Shown here: in pieces, positions 11,051 through 22,075 of the stretch | Layout: each line of letters opens with the position of its first letter | How positions within the stretch are numbered: position 1 is the stretch's first letter | Source: Monodelphis domestica | Taxonomy: Eukaryota; Chordata; Mammalia; Didelphimorphia; Didelphidae | NCBI RefSeq assembly: GCF_027887165.1 | Contig: NC_077227.1 | Span: 542,047,689-542,111,688 of the forward strand | Reading direction: 5' to 3' | Length of the DNA stretch: 64,000 nt | Program-made: the position numbers and the translations under genes | The notes under the pieces: generated by a model | Told to the model about the DNA's origin: nothing | The model's input: the letters and a program-made list of their open reading frames with translations, nothing else | Database searches by the model: none

Positions 11051-11639
11051 TCTCTGGAGATAATTCAATTTTCTGTCATTCCCTACCAGATCCAGTTAGG
11101 CAGAAGGGAACTGGATTACTTAAACTCAGTGTGTTCCAACATAGCTTACCAAGTACTTTAGGATTATGATCAACCTCTTCTGTAATGATCCATTAGAGCA
11201 GATTTCATTTTAGCTTCATGCTAAGCTTGGTCTAGAGACTGTTAGGTCCTGACTTTAGCCACCCATTTATAGTCAGGATTTACCAGGCCAGTAAGACAAC
11301 AAGTGTAGCATGCACGTGTACATAACTGTGTATAGCCATAACACAAATGAATACATGTATGTGTATCTGTTTATACACATATAGCAAAACAAGTCTGATA
11401 AGAGATTGGCTTGACCTCTGTGTTTCCCTTCTGCATTGCACACATGCTTCTAAGTTACTCTGGGACATATCCAAAATTATGAGGCAAGTCAAAAAATTAG
11501 TGTAATCTGCTATTTTCCACCTACAGCTGGTGGAAAGTACCTGGAGATTTGTTTAAGTGGGGGCACATGCTGACAATGGTGATGATTTTGAAGATGATTC
11601 ATTTCAATGATGGAAAAAAATGTTTCTCCTTTGATGGGG
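11051..11639. other. Unique sequence, no gene seen
   Basis: Nothing recognised. A few alternating purine-pyrimidine stretches occur at about 11310-11380. Confidence 0.35.
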
Positions 11640-11905
11640 GTTTGGGGGTTTTGATAATAAAATAGCAACAACTCTCATTTATTCAGTACTCTATAGTTAG
11701 AAAGTAACTTACATTATCTTTTTTCATCTTCATAAAAGCTATGTGAGGTTTGCATTATATCATTATATTGATTTTTACAGAGGAGGAAACAAGTTCAGAG
11801 AGATGAAATTATTTCTCCCAAGGGTATATAGCTAGTAAGTAGTAGAATCAGGACTTGAATCTGGGTATTCTAAACTTATCCATCACTATTCCTGCTGTGC
11901 CACAA
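11640..11905 (-). repeat. Antisense MIR, nearly complete
   Basis: 'tagcaacaactctcattta', 'ctatgtgaggtttgcatta', 'acagaggaggaaacaagttc', 'ggtatatagctagtaagtag' and 'gacttgaatctgggtattc' are the full MIR order reversed. Confidence 0.75.
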
Positions 11906-12009
11906 TATTAATAATTCCAGAACTTGGAGCCCATATTTCCTAAGATCCTTTTCTTGTAACTTGCACAGAAATCTGTCCAAAGCTGCTATTACCATTCTTA
12001 TCACTTTTT

Positions 12010-12300
12010 TCCAATCATTTTTTCCAACAAGGGATAGGAATTATATAGTAAGTATACATTGATTTCAGCAAACTGGATATTTGAAAATTCATATTGACAA
12101 AATGTTAAGTATGCTTTATGTAACTGAATGCCATAAGAAATTATAAAATGGATAGTTTCAGAAAAACTGGAAAGATTTGCAGGAACTGATGTTGAGTAAA
12201 GAGCAAAACTCAAATAACATTATAAAGAAAAACAACTTGAAAGGCCTTAAGACTAATACAATACCAATTATGATTCCAAAGAAAGCAACCTAGTCCTGTG
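12010..12300 (+). repeat. Old L1 3' end
   Basis: 'aaaatggatagtttcagaa', 'aactgatgttgagtaaagag' and 'aaagaaaaacaacttgaaagg' correspond to the ORF2 C-terminus/3' UTR of the older marsupial L1 seen at 17600-18250. It is very diverged. Confidence 0.5.
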
Positions 12301-12724
12301 CTGGGAGATGGGTGGTAAATTCATGGTTTAGAATATAATATAAATTTTTATACATAACAAATTTGTGGATCTAAAAAATTGAACTTTCATATAAAAAGAA
12401 TACAGTGGTCAGATAGAGGAAATATCCAGAATTTCCTAAATGTTTATCTCATTCATATTTTCATCTGATTTAATCTAAGGGGCTGGGAATGAAGGAAAAT
12501 CTTGATTTAAGAAACTATATCTAGTAAACCAAATATCATATCTTCAGCGTATATTCAAGACATGGCTATTGAACAGACCAACATGTTAAATTTGGTGATT
12601 GCATTCCATGAAAAACCAGAATATTAGTCAGGTAGCTATCCTTTTATGTGTTCTTCTGAGAAGTCACCAATTGGCTAATCCCTTCACATGATTTGAGAGA
12701 TCAGAACCTGATGCAAGCATTGGG
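12301..12724. other. A+T-rich sequence, no gene seen
   Basis: May include residual L1 3' UTR at its left edge. Nothing else recognised. Confidence 0.3.
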
Positions 12725-12915
12725 ATTATAAAGCCATAGGATTTAGAATCTTAAGGATCATATTGCCCAATTGTTTAGATTTGAAGAGAAGGAAACTGAG
12801 GAACAAAATATAGAAGCAATTTGCCAAAAGTCACACAGCCATTTAAATTGCATAAGCTAACTATAAGTTGTTTTCTGATACCTAGTCCCATGCTTTATCC
12901 ATTCCAGAACTCTGT
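12725..12915 (-). repeat. Antisense MIR
   Basis: 'ccataggatttagaatctta', 'agagaaggaaactgagga', 'aaaagtcacacagccattta' and 'atgctttatccattccag' are MIR reversed. Confidence 0.65.
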
Positions 12916-13689
12916 CTTCAGTTATAGGAGAAAATACTTACAACATCAAAAAAAAATCATCTAGTTTTCAGGACCTACTCTTTCTAGCAACACAGTTTCT
13001 TTGTGCTAGAGAACATTCATTAAATGCTTATTGTTTACAAGCATCATATTATGACATAGCAAGCTTTTAACATATAGGTTTTTGTGAAAGATCCCAAGTG
13101 AAGAAAAGTGGCAAGAAATAGAAGACAAAACCATTCTCTTCTTTCATACAAGTTCAGCTTAGGCACAGTCATTGAATTGATTCATATTTAAAGTTACCTG
13201 GCCCTTGAGTAGCATATGATATACTTAAATACTCCAAAGACCTGTAATGTTTTCAATGTGGGGATTCCTTTCCCCATGAGAGGACAGTAAAACTGTCTTA
13301 TAAAAGAATGCCTCATTTGCAAATTGATCTAAGGTTGAGCATCTGAAGCATGAAACCATGACAATATGTTTTTTTTTTAATCTTCCTGGTTCCAGTTCCT
13401 AGAAGTTGGAGCTCAATGATTTTCCCTTGATTCAAATTAAGATTTTTTAAAAGAATTTTGACTTTCCATTGGTACTCTGTACTAGCACAGCCAATGACTA
13501 GGCTTTGAGGAATACATAAGAAAATATAGTGTTCCAAAAGGCATAAAAATGTCATGTGTATGAGTTCATGTGTGAGCACATGTATAGGCTTGCTTGTGTT
13601 TTCAAGGCACAGATGTTGCAGGAGAGTATGTAGAGAAACTTCTACTAGAAGCATATGCTGAAGGAGAAAGGCATCTTCCTCAACCCACC
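12916..13689. other. Unique sequence, no gene seen
   Basis: Nothing recognised. The 113-codon minus-strand frame at 13313-13654 has no resemblance to a known protein and no splice context. Confidence 0.35.
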
Positions 13690-14100
13690 TGTTGGCCTCA
13701 TCCCTGAGATGTCAGTACAGCTAATGGAGCTTCAAAGAAGAGTAACTCACATGTAGCTTTATTCCCCCTGAATTCCCAGAACAGAATCCACTCTAACTAC
13801 TTAACCCAGGCGTATGGCACAGGTCATAAACTGGTAAAGGGCTTGGTCCAGGCAGTCTTAAATGTGTTTATTCATTTGAGGGTATTGGTCTAGTAGCAGA
13901 CTAGGACCCTCGCCTGGACTTATAAATCATGCAGAATAACCGTCTGCCTTCATCCCCACTAGAGGTTTCTTCCAATGCCATCTGGGCTGTTTTTGCTTAT
14001 CCAGCTGTATTTGTTAAATCTTTAATTAGCAACAGGTTTTGTGTGCAGACAGAAATCTACTTCCTGTGCCAGTGGACCTGATATGTTAGTGGAAAGCAGG
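13690..14100. other. Possible conserved non-coding block
   Basis: Repeat-free, more balanced in base composition than its surroundings, and holds a homeodomain-type site (ttaattag, 14022-14029). Several CpGs remain (for example 'ccctcgcctgg', 'taaccgtctg'). Function is inferred only from composition. Confidence 0.3.
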
Positions 14101-14461
14101 GGTTCATAGCATACTAATTCAAATATTCTCCTTCCATTGGAGACATGGATACATCAAAAAAAAAAAAGAAATGACCAACTTGATGTATTATATACACATG
14201 AAAACACACTTTATTTGTATAGCATCAGACTCAGAATGGGGAAATAATTTTCCCAAGGTCACAAAGTTAGTTTAGCAAAGCTGAGACAAGAATCTCAATT
14301 GCTTGATGTATTTGCTCAATCATATCTCACTAGAAAAAGGAAATAAGGAGATAACTAGATGTCAAAAGAACTGCTGTTAAGTCACAGATCCATCAATGAG
14401 TAGGTATGTAACTTTTGGTAGTTCACTTGATTCATAGTTCTTATTTTGTTCATATCCAAAA

Positions 14462-14477
14462 TGGGCCTCACCATCAC

Positions 14478-14519
<42 letters not shown>

Positions 14520-14520
14520 A
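14462..14520. repeat. (ATC)n microsatellite
   Basis: Run of cat triplets that reads as poly-Asp on the minus strand. It sits at the 3' end of an antisense MIR, a common place for such growth. Confidence 0.95.
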
Positions 14521-14655
14521 TTTACATAATGCTTTAGGATTTGCAAAGTGGTTTGCATATGTCATTTCATTTGAACCTCAAGACAACTCTGTGACATTGG
14601 TTCCATAATTCTCTTTGTTATACAGATGATGAACCCAAGTCTCAGAGAATTTCAT
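14521..14655 (-). repeat. Antisense MIR 3' half
   Basis: 'catttacataatgctttagg'-like start, 'atttgcaaagtggtttgcat', 'gtcatttcatttgaacctc' and 'atacagatgatgaacccaag' are MIR reversed. Confidence 0.7.
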
Positions 14656-14960
14656 CTAGCCCAATCCTTTATGCAATAGGAAAATCCTCTACAACAAGCC
14701 CAATAAATGGTCATCCTTCTTCATTTGAAGATGGAGAAGTGACTAATTGGTAAGGAAGCTCTTGGAGACAGCTCTAATTATTAGGGACATTTTTCTTTCC
14801 ATAGATTGCTCCATCTGGGAGCAATCAAAACAAGTCTAATCCCTCTTCCACAGGTGGGCTTTTCAGATATTTGATCATAGCTATTATGTATTACTAAATC
14901 ATCTCTTCTCCACACTAAAGATTCCCAGTTTCATCACCTATTCCCCAAGCACTATCACTG
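14656..14960 (-). repeat. Antisense L3/CR1 LINE 3' region
   Basis: 'aatggtcatccttcttcatt', 'gacagctctaattattagg', 'caagtctaatccctcttcca' and 'cttctccacactaaagattc' follow the reversed 3' region of CR1/L3 LINEs. Confidence 0.7.
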
Positions 14961-15089
14961 AATCACTGAATTTGAGTTTTAGGCCTCAGCAGCCATTCAG
15001 TTTACTCATAAATAAAAGGAATCCCCATGAAAAGTTCAAGGTCATTTGATATTGTAACCATCTTCTTCTGTGCCAATTTACCCATTTTC

Positions 15090-15960
15090 CTTCAATTGTG
15101 GAGAACCCTCAATAAAAGTCTGTGACAGAGGCTGGTACATAAGAAAAGTAACAGGCTGAAGAGTGTGTGGATCTGATCACCTTGATGAGGGAGGGGCCCA
15201 GGAGAGGGGAATCTGGAGGAGCAGAAGATTCTGGCTGGAAGAGCAGTTGGTCTCTCAGTTGAGAGAAGCAGAAGAGAGAAGGTTGAAAAAAGACTTTCTC
15301 CTGAGGGTTATTTACTTTTTCCTGCTTGTGACTGGAAATATTTCCCCCCAACATTTCCCAGTTGAAGTGACTCAGAGAAGAGAAACCTGAGAAAGGCATT
15401 TTGAATCTCTGTCAGACTCCTGTTGCTCTGGGTCTGAACTGTGGCTGAGGGGACAAACCCAGGGTCCGACAACCTGACTATCTCTCAGGTGGCTCAGGTT
15501 GCCAAAACTGGAGTTCCCCTCAAACTTGAGGAGGGAGGGGAAAAGGGTTTTAGAAAGAGACAGGTACCCCTTTTTCCAACCTTCCTTTCCCATTCTTTTC
15601 CCTGCCAGTTATTCCTTGGTATTACCCTGATTGAGTTGACATTAAAGGAGTTATCTTTTCCCCAAGCTGTGAATCAAGTGTGAGTGAACAGATCAAGGGG
15701 AGAGAAGAAACCCTTTGTTCTCGAGAAGTAGAGGGGGGACAAGGGGAACAAGAACAAATCTGGGAGAGCAGCCATAGCTAAGGAGGGAAGGCAAAAGGGG
15801 AAAATTTTCAAATCTCCTCTCCTATCTCTGAGCCAACCCTAAACATCAGCTGTCCTCTCCTAGATCCTGTTCCCCTTACCAATCCCCAAACCTTTTCTCC
15901 ATTACATCTGTTGTCTCCCCTGAACCCTGCTTCAGTGAAGATGTTTTTTTAAGTGGATTT
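15090..15960. other. Purine/GC-rich island, possible LTR-type fossil
   Basis: Composition is clearly unlike the flanks: gggagg-rich blocks, CpGs such as 'agggtccgacaacctg', and pyrimidine-rich blocks after 15800. An AATAAA lies at the left edge ('ctcaataaaagtctgtgac'). Such features fit a retroviral LTR or internal fragment, but I found no clear element ends or target duplication. Overlapping short frames on both strands look like composition effects. Confidence 0.3.
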
Positions 15961-16214
15961 GGGAAGAGTGAAACAGTAGAAAATATTTCATGAGATAACA
16001 GAGGGGAATCTCAGAGTTCAGCATCTTAGAACTTAAAGAATTTTGATTGACAGCATATTCTAGGTTGTGACTCTTCTGTGATTAAAAAGACTATGAAAAG
16101 CATGACGCATTATTTATGGAAACTAAAATTAATCAATGGAATACTTCTTGAATAACTACTATGAACAAGGCACTGGAATTAGAGTGTTAGGAATTATAAA
16201 GAAATATGTTGTAG

Positions 16215-16480
16215 CAGTTAGAACAGCTAGGTGCTACAGTGGATAGAGTCTAGCATTAAGCCAGGAAGACCTGAGTTTAAGTCTGACCTCAGATACTTAT
16301 TGGCTGTGTGACCCTGGCAAGTTGCTTAATTCACTTTGCCTCAGTTTCCTCAACTGTAAAATGAACTGGAGAAGCAAATGGCAAAACACTCCAGTATCTT
16401 TGCCAAGGAAACCCTAAAATTAGGTAACAAAGAGTCAGACTTGACTGAAAAATGACTGAGCAACAACAAAAATGCTGCTG
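16215..16480 (+). repeat. Marsupial SINE with RTE/Bov-B-like tail
   Basis: Head 'cagctaggtgctacagtgga', middle 'gcctcagtttcctcaactg', then 'aatggcaaaacactccagta' and the tail 'acaaagagtcagacttgact' followed by a caacaa-type end. The tail resembles the 3' end of RTE/Bov-B LINEs, which probably mobilised it. Confidence 0.8.
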
Positions 16481-16629
16481 TACATATCCTCAAGGGTCTT
16501 GTGGCTGAGAGAGGTAAATAAAATAGCAACAAATAATAACACATGAAAAGTTTCATACAAGTGGTATCCTATAAAATGTACTAGACTTGAAATCAGATGA
16601 CTCAGATATACCATATTAAATTCTAATTA

Positions 16630-16800
16630 ACTCATATTGAAAGTTTTATATCACAGTCCTCTCCCAACAATCATATAAAGTAGGCAATATAATTAATATC
16701 ACAGCTTTACAAATGAGTTAAATGGAGTTCAAGAGAAACTTGGTTAGTAAATGTCAAAGCAAACATACCTCCCAGGTACCGATTACTATTCTGTATCATC
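16630..16800 (-). repeat. Antisense MIR
   Basis: 'atcacagctttacaaatgag', 'gttcaagagaaacttggtta' and 'acatacctcccaggtacc' give a diverged reversed MIR. Confidence 0.5.
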
Positions 16801-16804
16801 ATAT

Positions 16805-16965
16805 GCAAGTCTCATCACTGTGTGCTTTGGTTTGCTCATGCCCAATATGGCAATAGTAATTGTATATATCTACTTCAGTGGGTTGTTCTTAGGATCAAAT
16901 GTAGCACTATAATTAAAAGTGCTTTGCTTATAAAGAGATACCTAAATGCCAGTTATAAATGTCTA
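16805..16965 (+). repeat. MIR 3' half
   Basis: 'gtttgctcatgcccaatatg', 'cagtgggttgttcttagga', 'tcaaatgtagcactataatt' and 'aaaagtgctttgcttataa' are the right part of MIR. It stands in inverted order to the preceding copy. Confidence 0.6.
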
Positions 16966-17264
16966 TTATAAATATAGTAAGTATTTTAGAGAGCTATGAA
17001 GGAGTGGGCTTGAAAGTTCAAGGACAATTTCATAAACAATCTAGGGTTTGATATGACCTTTAAGGCTAACTAGCATTCATGCATGCAAGAAGTATAAAAG
17101 AAAGTATTCCTTGAGGAGGGCAACAGAATGTTTATTAAAAGCATCAGTCCAATGGAGGGGAGAGAAATTTCCTTCCTTCTTCCTGAAAGCCCTGGAGGGT
17201 TTAGATTTGTCACTGTATATATCATGTATACTCAGATGTATTCATATACAATCTTGCAACTTAG

Positions 17265-17575
17265 AATATTAGTTCCTTGAGGGCAGGACTTCTTTAGGTT
17301 CTAGCTTTCTTCAACATTCAGCTAAAATTCTAACTTGTGTGAAAAGCTTTTCCCAATCTCCCTTGATGTATTTAGCTTCTCTCTATTGATTTTTCTAATA
17401 TGTCTTGCATACATATCTTGTTTGTATATTGTCTACTCTATTAGACTGTAGGGTCCTTGAGAATGTGAACTCTCTGTTACCTTTCTTTGTATCCCCAGAA
17501 TCTGGTACAATGTCAATCACATAGTATTTACTTAATAAGTGCTTTTTGGCTGACTGACAAAGTAGAAGCATAATA
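17265..17575 (+). repeat. Sense L2 3' end
   Basis: 'ttcagctaaaattctaactt', 'cttttcccaatctcccttga', 'attagactgtagggtccttg', 'tttgtatccccagaatctgg' and 'acttaataagtgctttttgg' run in order from the ORF2 C-terminus to the L2 terminus. Confidence 0.8.
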
Positions 17576-17599
17576 AATGTTTGTTAAGCCATTATTCAA

Positions 17600-18250
17600 T
17601 AAGTGAAAGATTGAGGCATTGGTCCAGCCATTCTAAAAAGCAATTTTGAACTATGACTCAAATGTCATTAAATAGTAACCTTTGTGTTAGTAAATCCATA
17701 AATATACCTATAATCCAAAAAAGAAAATTAAAAAGAAGGGTTCATGTGAACAAAAATATTTATCTCTTTTCATTATAACAAAGGACTAAAACTTAAGAAG
17801 ATAACAATAAATTTGGGGAATAGTTGAATAAGTTGTGGCAGAAAAGTGCAATGGAATACAGACAGGTATGATATGAGGAATGATGAAAAAAATTATTTGA
17901 GAGAAACATGGGAAGATTTATGTGGACTGATGCAAAGTGAAGTGGGCAGAAACAAGAAGATAATTTGTAAATAAACAATGCCACAGTAAAGAAAAACAAC
18001 TCTAAAAGACATAAAAATTCTGATCAATGCAATGACCATCTAATGTCCCAGAAGACAGATGATAAACCATGAACTTAAAAGGAAAAAGAAATTATACTTG
18101 AAAAAGATTTGTGGTTTCATGTACAATTCATTTTCTTTTTTCTACATTATACATAGGAATTATATATTTCATATATATATTACATTTCTATATAATTTTC
18201 ATACTATGTATAGGAATGCTCAATTTTTTTTGAAGTAAAGAAAAAAAAGG
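17600..18250 (+). repeat. Old L1 LINE 3' end
   Basis: 'ccagccattctaaaaagcaa', 'gggaatagttgaataagttg', 'ggaagatttatgtggactga', 'gcaaagtgaagtgggcagaa' and 'atcaatgcaatgaccatcta' match the ORF2 C-terminus and 3' UTR of an older marsupial L1. No open frame remains. Confidence 0.75.
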
Positions 18251-18299
18251 GAAAAGAGTTTGTTGATTGATTAGGCAACTAACCATGGCTTAAGTAGTT

Positions 18300-18545
18300 A
18301 AATGACCAGCTAGGTGGCACAATGTATCCTGGAGTAAACAAAGACCTGAATTCCTACCCAGCTTTAGGCACTGTGTGACACAGGGTAAGTCACTTAACCT
18401 ATTTGCCTCAGTTTCCTCATCCATAAAAATGAGCTGGAGAAGGAAATGGCAGATCACTCAAGTATCTTTGCCAAAATAACTTCAAGTGGGGTTGGGGGTT
18501 GGGCAGGAATCAGACACAGCTAAAAATGAATGAATAAACAAAATC
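18300..18545 (+). repeat. Marsupial SINE with RTE/Bov-B-like tail
   Basis: Same family as 16215-16480: 'ccagctaggtggcacaatgt', 'gcctcagtttcctcatcc', 'agctggagaaggaaatggca' and the tail 'ggaatcagacacagct'. A T/G-rich insertion or expansion lies before the tail. Confidence 0.75.
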
Positions 18546-19429
18546 AACAACAAAAGGAAATATGCACTTTCTTTATTCCTCTATGTAGGATAATAATGAC
18601 AGCTGTCACCCTAATGCAGGAGACTGCCAACCTTCACCTCCTACAGCTATGCTTCTGTATCCTGCCTCCCACATCACCTCAGGGACATTCCTGGCTCTAG
18701 GTAGACCCCTGCTTCTTGAGGCAGAGACTGGGCAGCATAACTGGCCCTGAGGAGCAAGACCAGACGGAGGCCCTGTAGGGAGGGAAGAATATGGAAAGCA
18801 TCCACTAACAACAGCTAAAGCTTAGCTGCAGCCTCTGAGAATAATCTGAATTTCTCAATATATCCAAAGATGAGGCATGAAACTAAACCTGCATTGCCCA
18901 TACTTAATCACATTTCTGTATTAATGATATAAGGCAAATAAAGCACTTTTCAATTCTCTTAGCACTATATATGTATTATATATAATTATATATCATCAAT
19001 ATTATAGATAGGCTACAGCATCTTTCTTATTAAACTATACAATGACAGAGAGAATTTTTTTTCTTTTAGATTCATTAGAATCATTTTTCCATCTGTTAAA
19101 ATCATTTTCTTCGTTCTAGGACCATCTCAAGACTATCTTTAAGATATCTCCCCCAAATGAAAATAAGTTATTCTTCAAATTTCCTATAAATCTTTGCCTA
19201 GTCTTCTTTTGTAGAGTTATCTCACTCTTCTGTGAATGATTTTTATTTGTATATATACCTACCCTCCCTCTCCTCATTTATTTGTAAGTACCATGAGAAT
19301 AGACCTTGAAGTAGATATTTTGGGTTGGGGAGATATTTTTGAGAAATATTTAGCCATGACAAATCTTGTAAATCAGACTCATTTCATTAGTGAATGATAT
19401 ATTTAAATAATTACTTGAAAGTGATATTA
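18546..19429. other. Mostly unique sequence; possible old L2 remnant
   Basis: 18600-18850 is repeat-free and of moderate GC. 18965-19000 is TA-rich. 19100-19320 weakly resembles a sense L2 3' region ('caaatttcctataaatcttt', 'agtaccatgagaatagacct'). No gene seen. Confidence 0.35.
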
Positions 19430-19900
19430 TAACCCCTGCCTTTTTAGTCTTCTCATATCTTCAAATGATCAGACAACATGGTGTTAAGACCTCACCATGG
19501 TGTTCTCTGTCCTCTGAAATAGTTCCATCATGTCATACTTAAAATTCAGTTTTCAGAACTGAACACAAAACTCCAGATGTGTTCTAGCTAGGGAAAAAGG
19601 CATTAAACTTATCACCTCACTAGATCTGAATGTTATTCTTTTCAAGACAGCTAAAAAGTACATGGATTTTATTCTTTTAAAGTAACTCTTTTGGCCCATA
19701 TAGAGATTCAGTCCACCAAAAGATCTCTGCATTTTCTAAACGTATCTCTCCCACCCTATTTTGAGACATCGATTTTTTCAGGGAGAGATGTGAACTTTGC
19801 TTTTATCACTATTTAATTTATGCCTATGATATCTGATCTGTCAAAATAGTGTTTTATAATCTCTATGAAAAGGATTGCCAGTTCTTTATAACTAGCCCTA
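19430..19900 (-). repeat. Antisense L3/CR1 LINE
   Basis: 'ttttcagaactgaacacaaa', 'actccagatgtgttctagct', 'aaagatctctgcattttcta' and 'tctcccaccctattttgag' follow the reversed CR1/L3 3' region, next in order after the part seen at 14656-14960. Confidence 0.75.
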
Positions 19901-19904
19901 GTGA

Positions 19905-20310
19905 TTCAATCAATAAACATTTACCAAGTGCCTATTATGTGCCAGATACTGTACTGACCACTGGGATAAAAAGTAAGACAAAACAGTAGTGCCTGTTCTC
20001 AAGGAACTGATCTTTGAATGGGGGAGAAAATATGGAAACAACGATGTACAGTCAAGTTATATACAAAGTAAATTTCAAATAATCAACAAGTTATGAAGGA
20101 CTTTTGACTGTAGGTTTTACATTTGATCCTAGAGGTGGTAGGGAGACTCTGGAGATTTTTGAGTAAGGGTATGACATGATCAGAATTTCATTAGTATTTC
20201 CAGAAAATCAATTTGAAATCTGAATGTAGCATGGCTGAGGTAGGTGAGACTTGTGGAGAGACGGACAGCCAGATTTCTGTAATAGTCCAGATTTGAGATG
20301 TTGAGGTCCT
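19905..20310 (-). repeat. Antisense L2 3' end
   Basis: 'aagtgcctattatgtgccag', 'gttctcaaggaactgatctt', 'catttgatcctagaggtggt', 'atgacatgatcagaatttca' and 'aatagtccagatttgagatg' are L2 reversed. The middle is internally shortened. Confidence 0.8.
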
Positions 20311-20314
20311 TCCT

Positions 20315-20885
20315 CAACTCTCTTTTCTAAGCTAAAATCATTCATGGCCAACTATCTTTTCAACATCCAAAATTTGATATGGAATAGATGTCTCAAACTC
20401 AACATGTACAGAACAGAATTAATTATATTCCCCTCAAAGTTCTCCCCTCTTCTGAACTACATTAGAACTATCAAGAACACCACAATCCCTATTTATACCA
20501 AGTACTGCAAGCCTTGATGTCATCATTGACTCCTTACTCTCATCCAAAACACATAGCAAGCAAAAGAAAAAAATCATATTATTTCTCCTTCACAACAATT
20601 CTCACACCACTTTTTCTCTGCTTTTGTAGGCACTACTCTGGTTTAAAGCCCTCATAAAATCTCATTTGTCCTAATATATTAGTCTATTAGTTGTTCTTTC
20701 TGGCTCAAGTCTTAATCCAACTCAATATATCCTTGATAGCTACCAAAATGATTTTCCTAAAATAAAATTACAATGTCATACACTACCTACTAAATAAATT
20801 CCATTGGTTCCCTATGGCCACCAGGAACAAATATAAAAGTTTCTGTTTGTCTTGGTAGCCTTTTTCGATTATGCCTATCCTGATC
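20315..20885 (+). repeat. Sense L2, ORF2 C-terminal part
   Basis: 'atgtctcaaactcaacatgt', 'acagaacagaattaattata', 'catcattgactccttactct' and 'ccattggttccctatggcca' follow the coding strand of L2 ORF2 after the RT domain. It lies immediately next to an antisense copy, so the two L2 pieces point away from each other. Confidence 0.8.
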
Positions 20886-21774
20886 ACTGCACTGGCATTC
20901 CCCAAGGAATAATGCTCCATTTATATTAAGGAGATGAGGGAACCAACTCTTCAATTTTATTAAATTGCCTTTCCAAGGAATATTTGTGAACCATTCTTCC
21001 ATTTTGTTGCACAGTACTAAGTTATCTAGTATCATTTATAGTATAGATTTCACTATTGAATGGTTTCAGTATCTTTGGTGTTAGTCATTGGATTAAGATT
21101 TCACCCTCATAATACCAATTGCTAAATTGATATTTAATAATTTTAAAGTTGTATGATTCTTTTATGTTCCACTTGGCCCTTACTTCTAGATACTTTAATA
21201 CTGTCACTACAGGGCCTCCTAAAACCGAGGTCATTTTTTTCCTTCTTTGATGGCTTAGCATGGCCAAAGAATTCATTACCTTATTGCTAGCCTATTAGGA
21301 ATGACCCTATCTTTGTAACTAGGATGCAACTTTGACAAGTTTTCATAAGAACAATGCTCTAAGATTTCCAGCATGATAGAGCTGTCAAACTGTAGGAACT
21401 AGTGATAGGATCATTCAAGGATATCCATTCTATCATGATGAAGTATTGAAGAAGGTACTTTTTACAATATTAAGTAGATTTTACAAGATCACTCCATTTA
21501 TGTGGCAGCCAATATGTCAAATTATCCTCTGAATGTACCCTATAATTCATCCCTTAACACTTTCCTGTCATGTGCATAATATTCTAATGGATATAAAAAT
21601 ATGGGGCAGAAACCCTCTTCTGTCAGGCACACAAAGGTCAAGGATTTTTTCAAATGTCCAAAACTTTTCTTACTCATCATCCTACATAAATATGTTCAGT
21701 TTTGGTTTGGTTTCATTTGTGGTCTGTTTATGTCTCCTATGAAAATAAAGAAAAACTCTACCAATAGTCAACTT
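20886..21774. other. Unique sequence, no gene seen
   Basis: No repeat recognised. Short frames on both strands lack any family resemblance. Confidence 0.35.
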
Positions 21775-21895
21775 AAACAATTATCAATAAATATTTACTG
21801 AGTATATCATGTATAGACTTGTTCAAGGAACCACGAAAATAGAAAAGACAATTCAGAAATAGTTCTTGATTTCTAGGAATATCAAGGAAAGTAAT
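21775..21895 (-). repeat. Antisense L2 3' tip
   Basis: 'atcaataaatatttactgag' followed by 'aaatagttcttgatttctag' fits the L2 3' terminus reversed. Confidence 0.5.
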
Positions 21896-21904
21896 ATACT
21901 GTGA

Positions 21905-22075
21905 AGAAATCACAGGTTCAGGAGTCAGATGTCATGAGTTTGAATCCCAGCTCTGTGACTACCTAGTCATATCATTAGACTGAGTTTGCTTTCCCTCGCT
22001 GGGCTTCAATTTCCTTATCTATAAAATGAAGTGTTTAGATTAAATCATCTTGAAGTTACTTTCCAATGCTGATCA
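21905..22075 (+). repeat. MIR
   Basis: 'gagtttgaatcccagctctg', 'gggcttcaatttccttatc', 'tataaaatgaagtgtttag' and the 'ttactttccaatgctgatc' tail are in sense order. Confidence 0.7.

Noticed and set aside
14377-14565. Minus-strand frame with a run of 13 aspartates
   Set aside because: The run is the translation of an (ATC)n microsatellite at the end of an antisense MIR, not a protein.
15109-15683. Group of short opposed frames as a gene
   Set aside because: No family resemblance and heavy frame overlap. Explained by the purine/pyrimidine-biased island.
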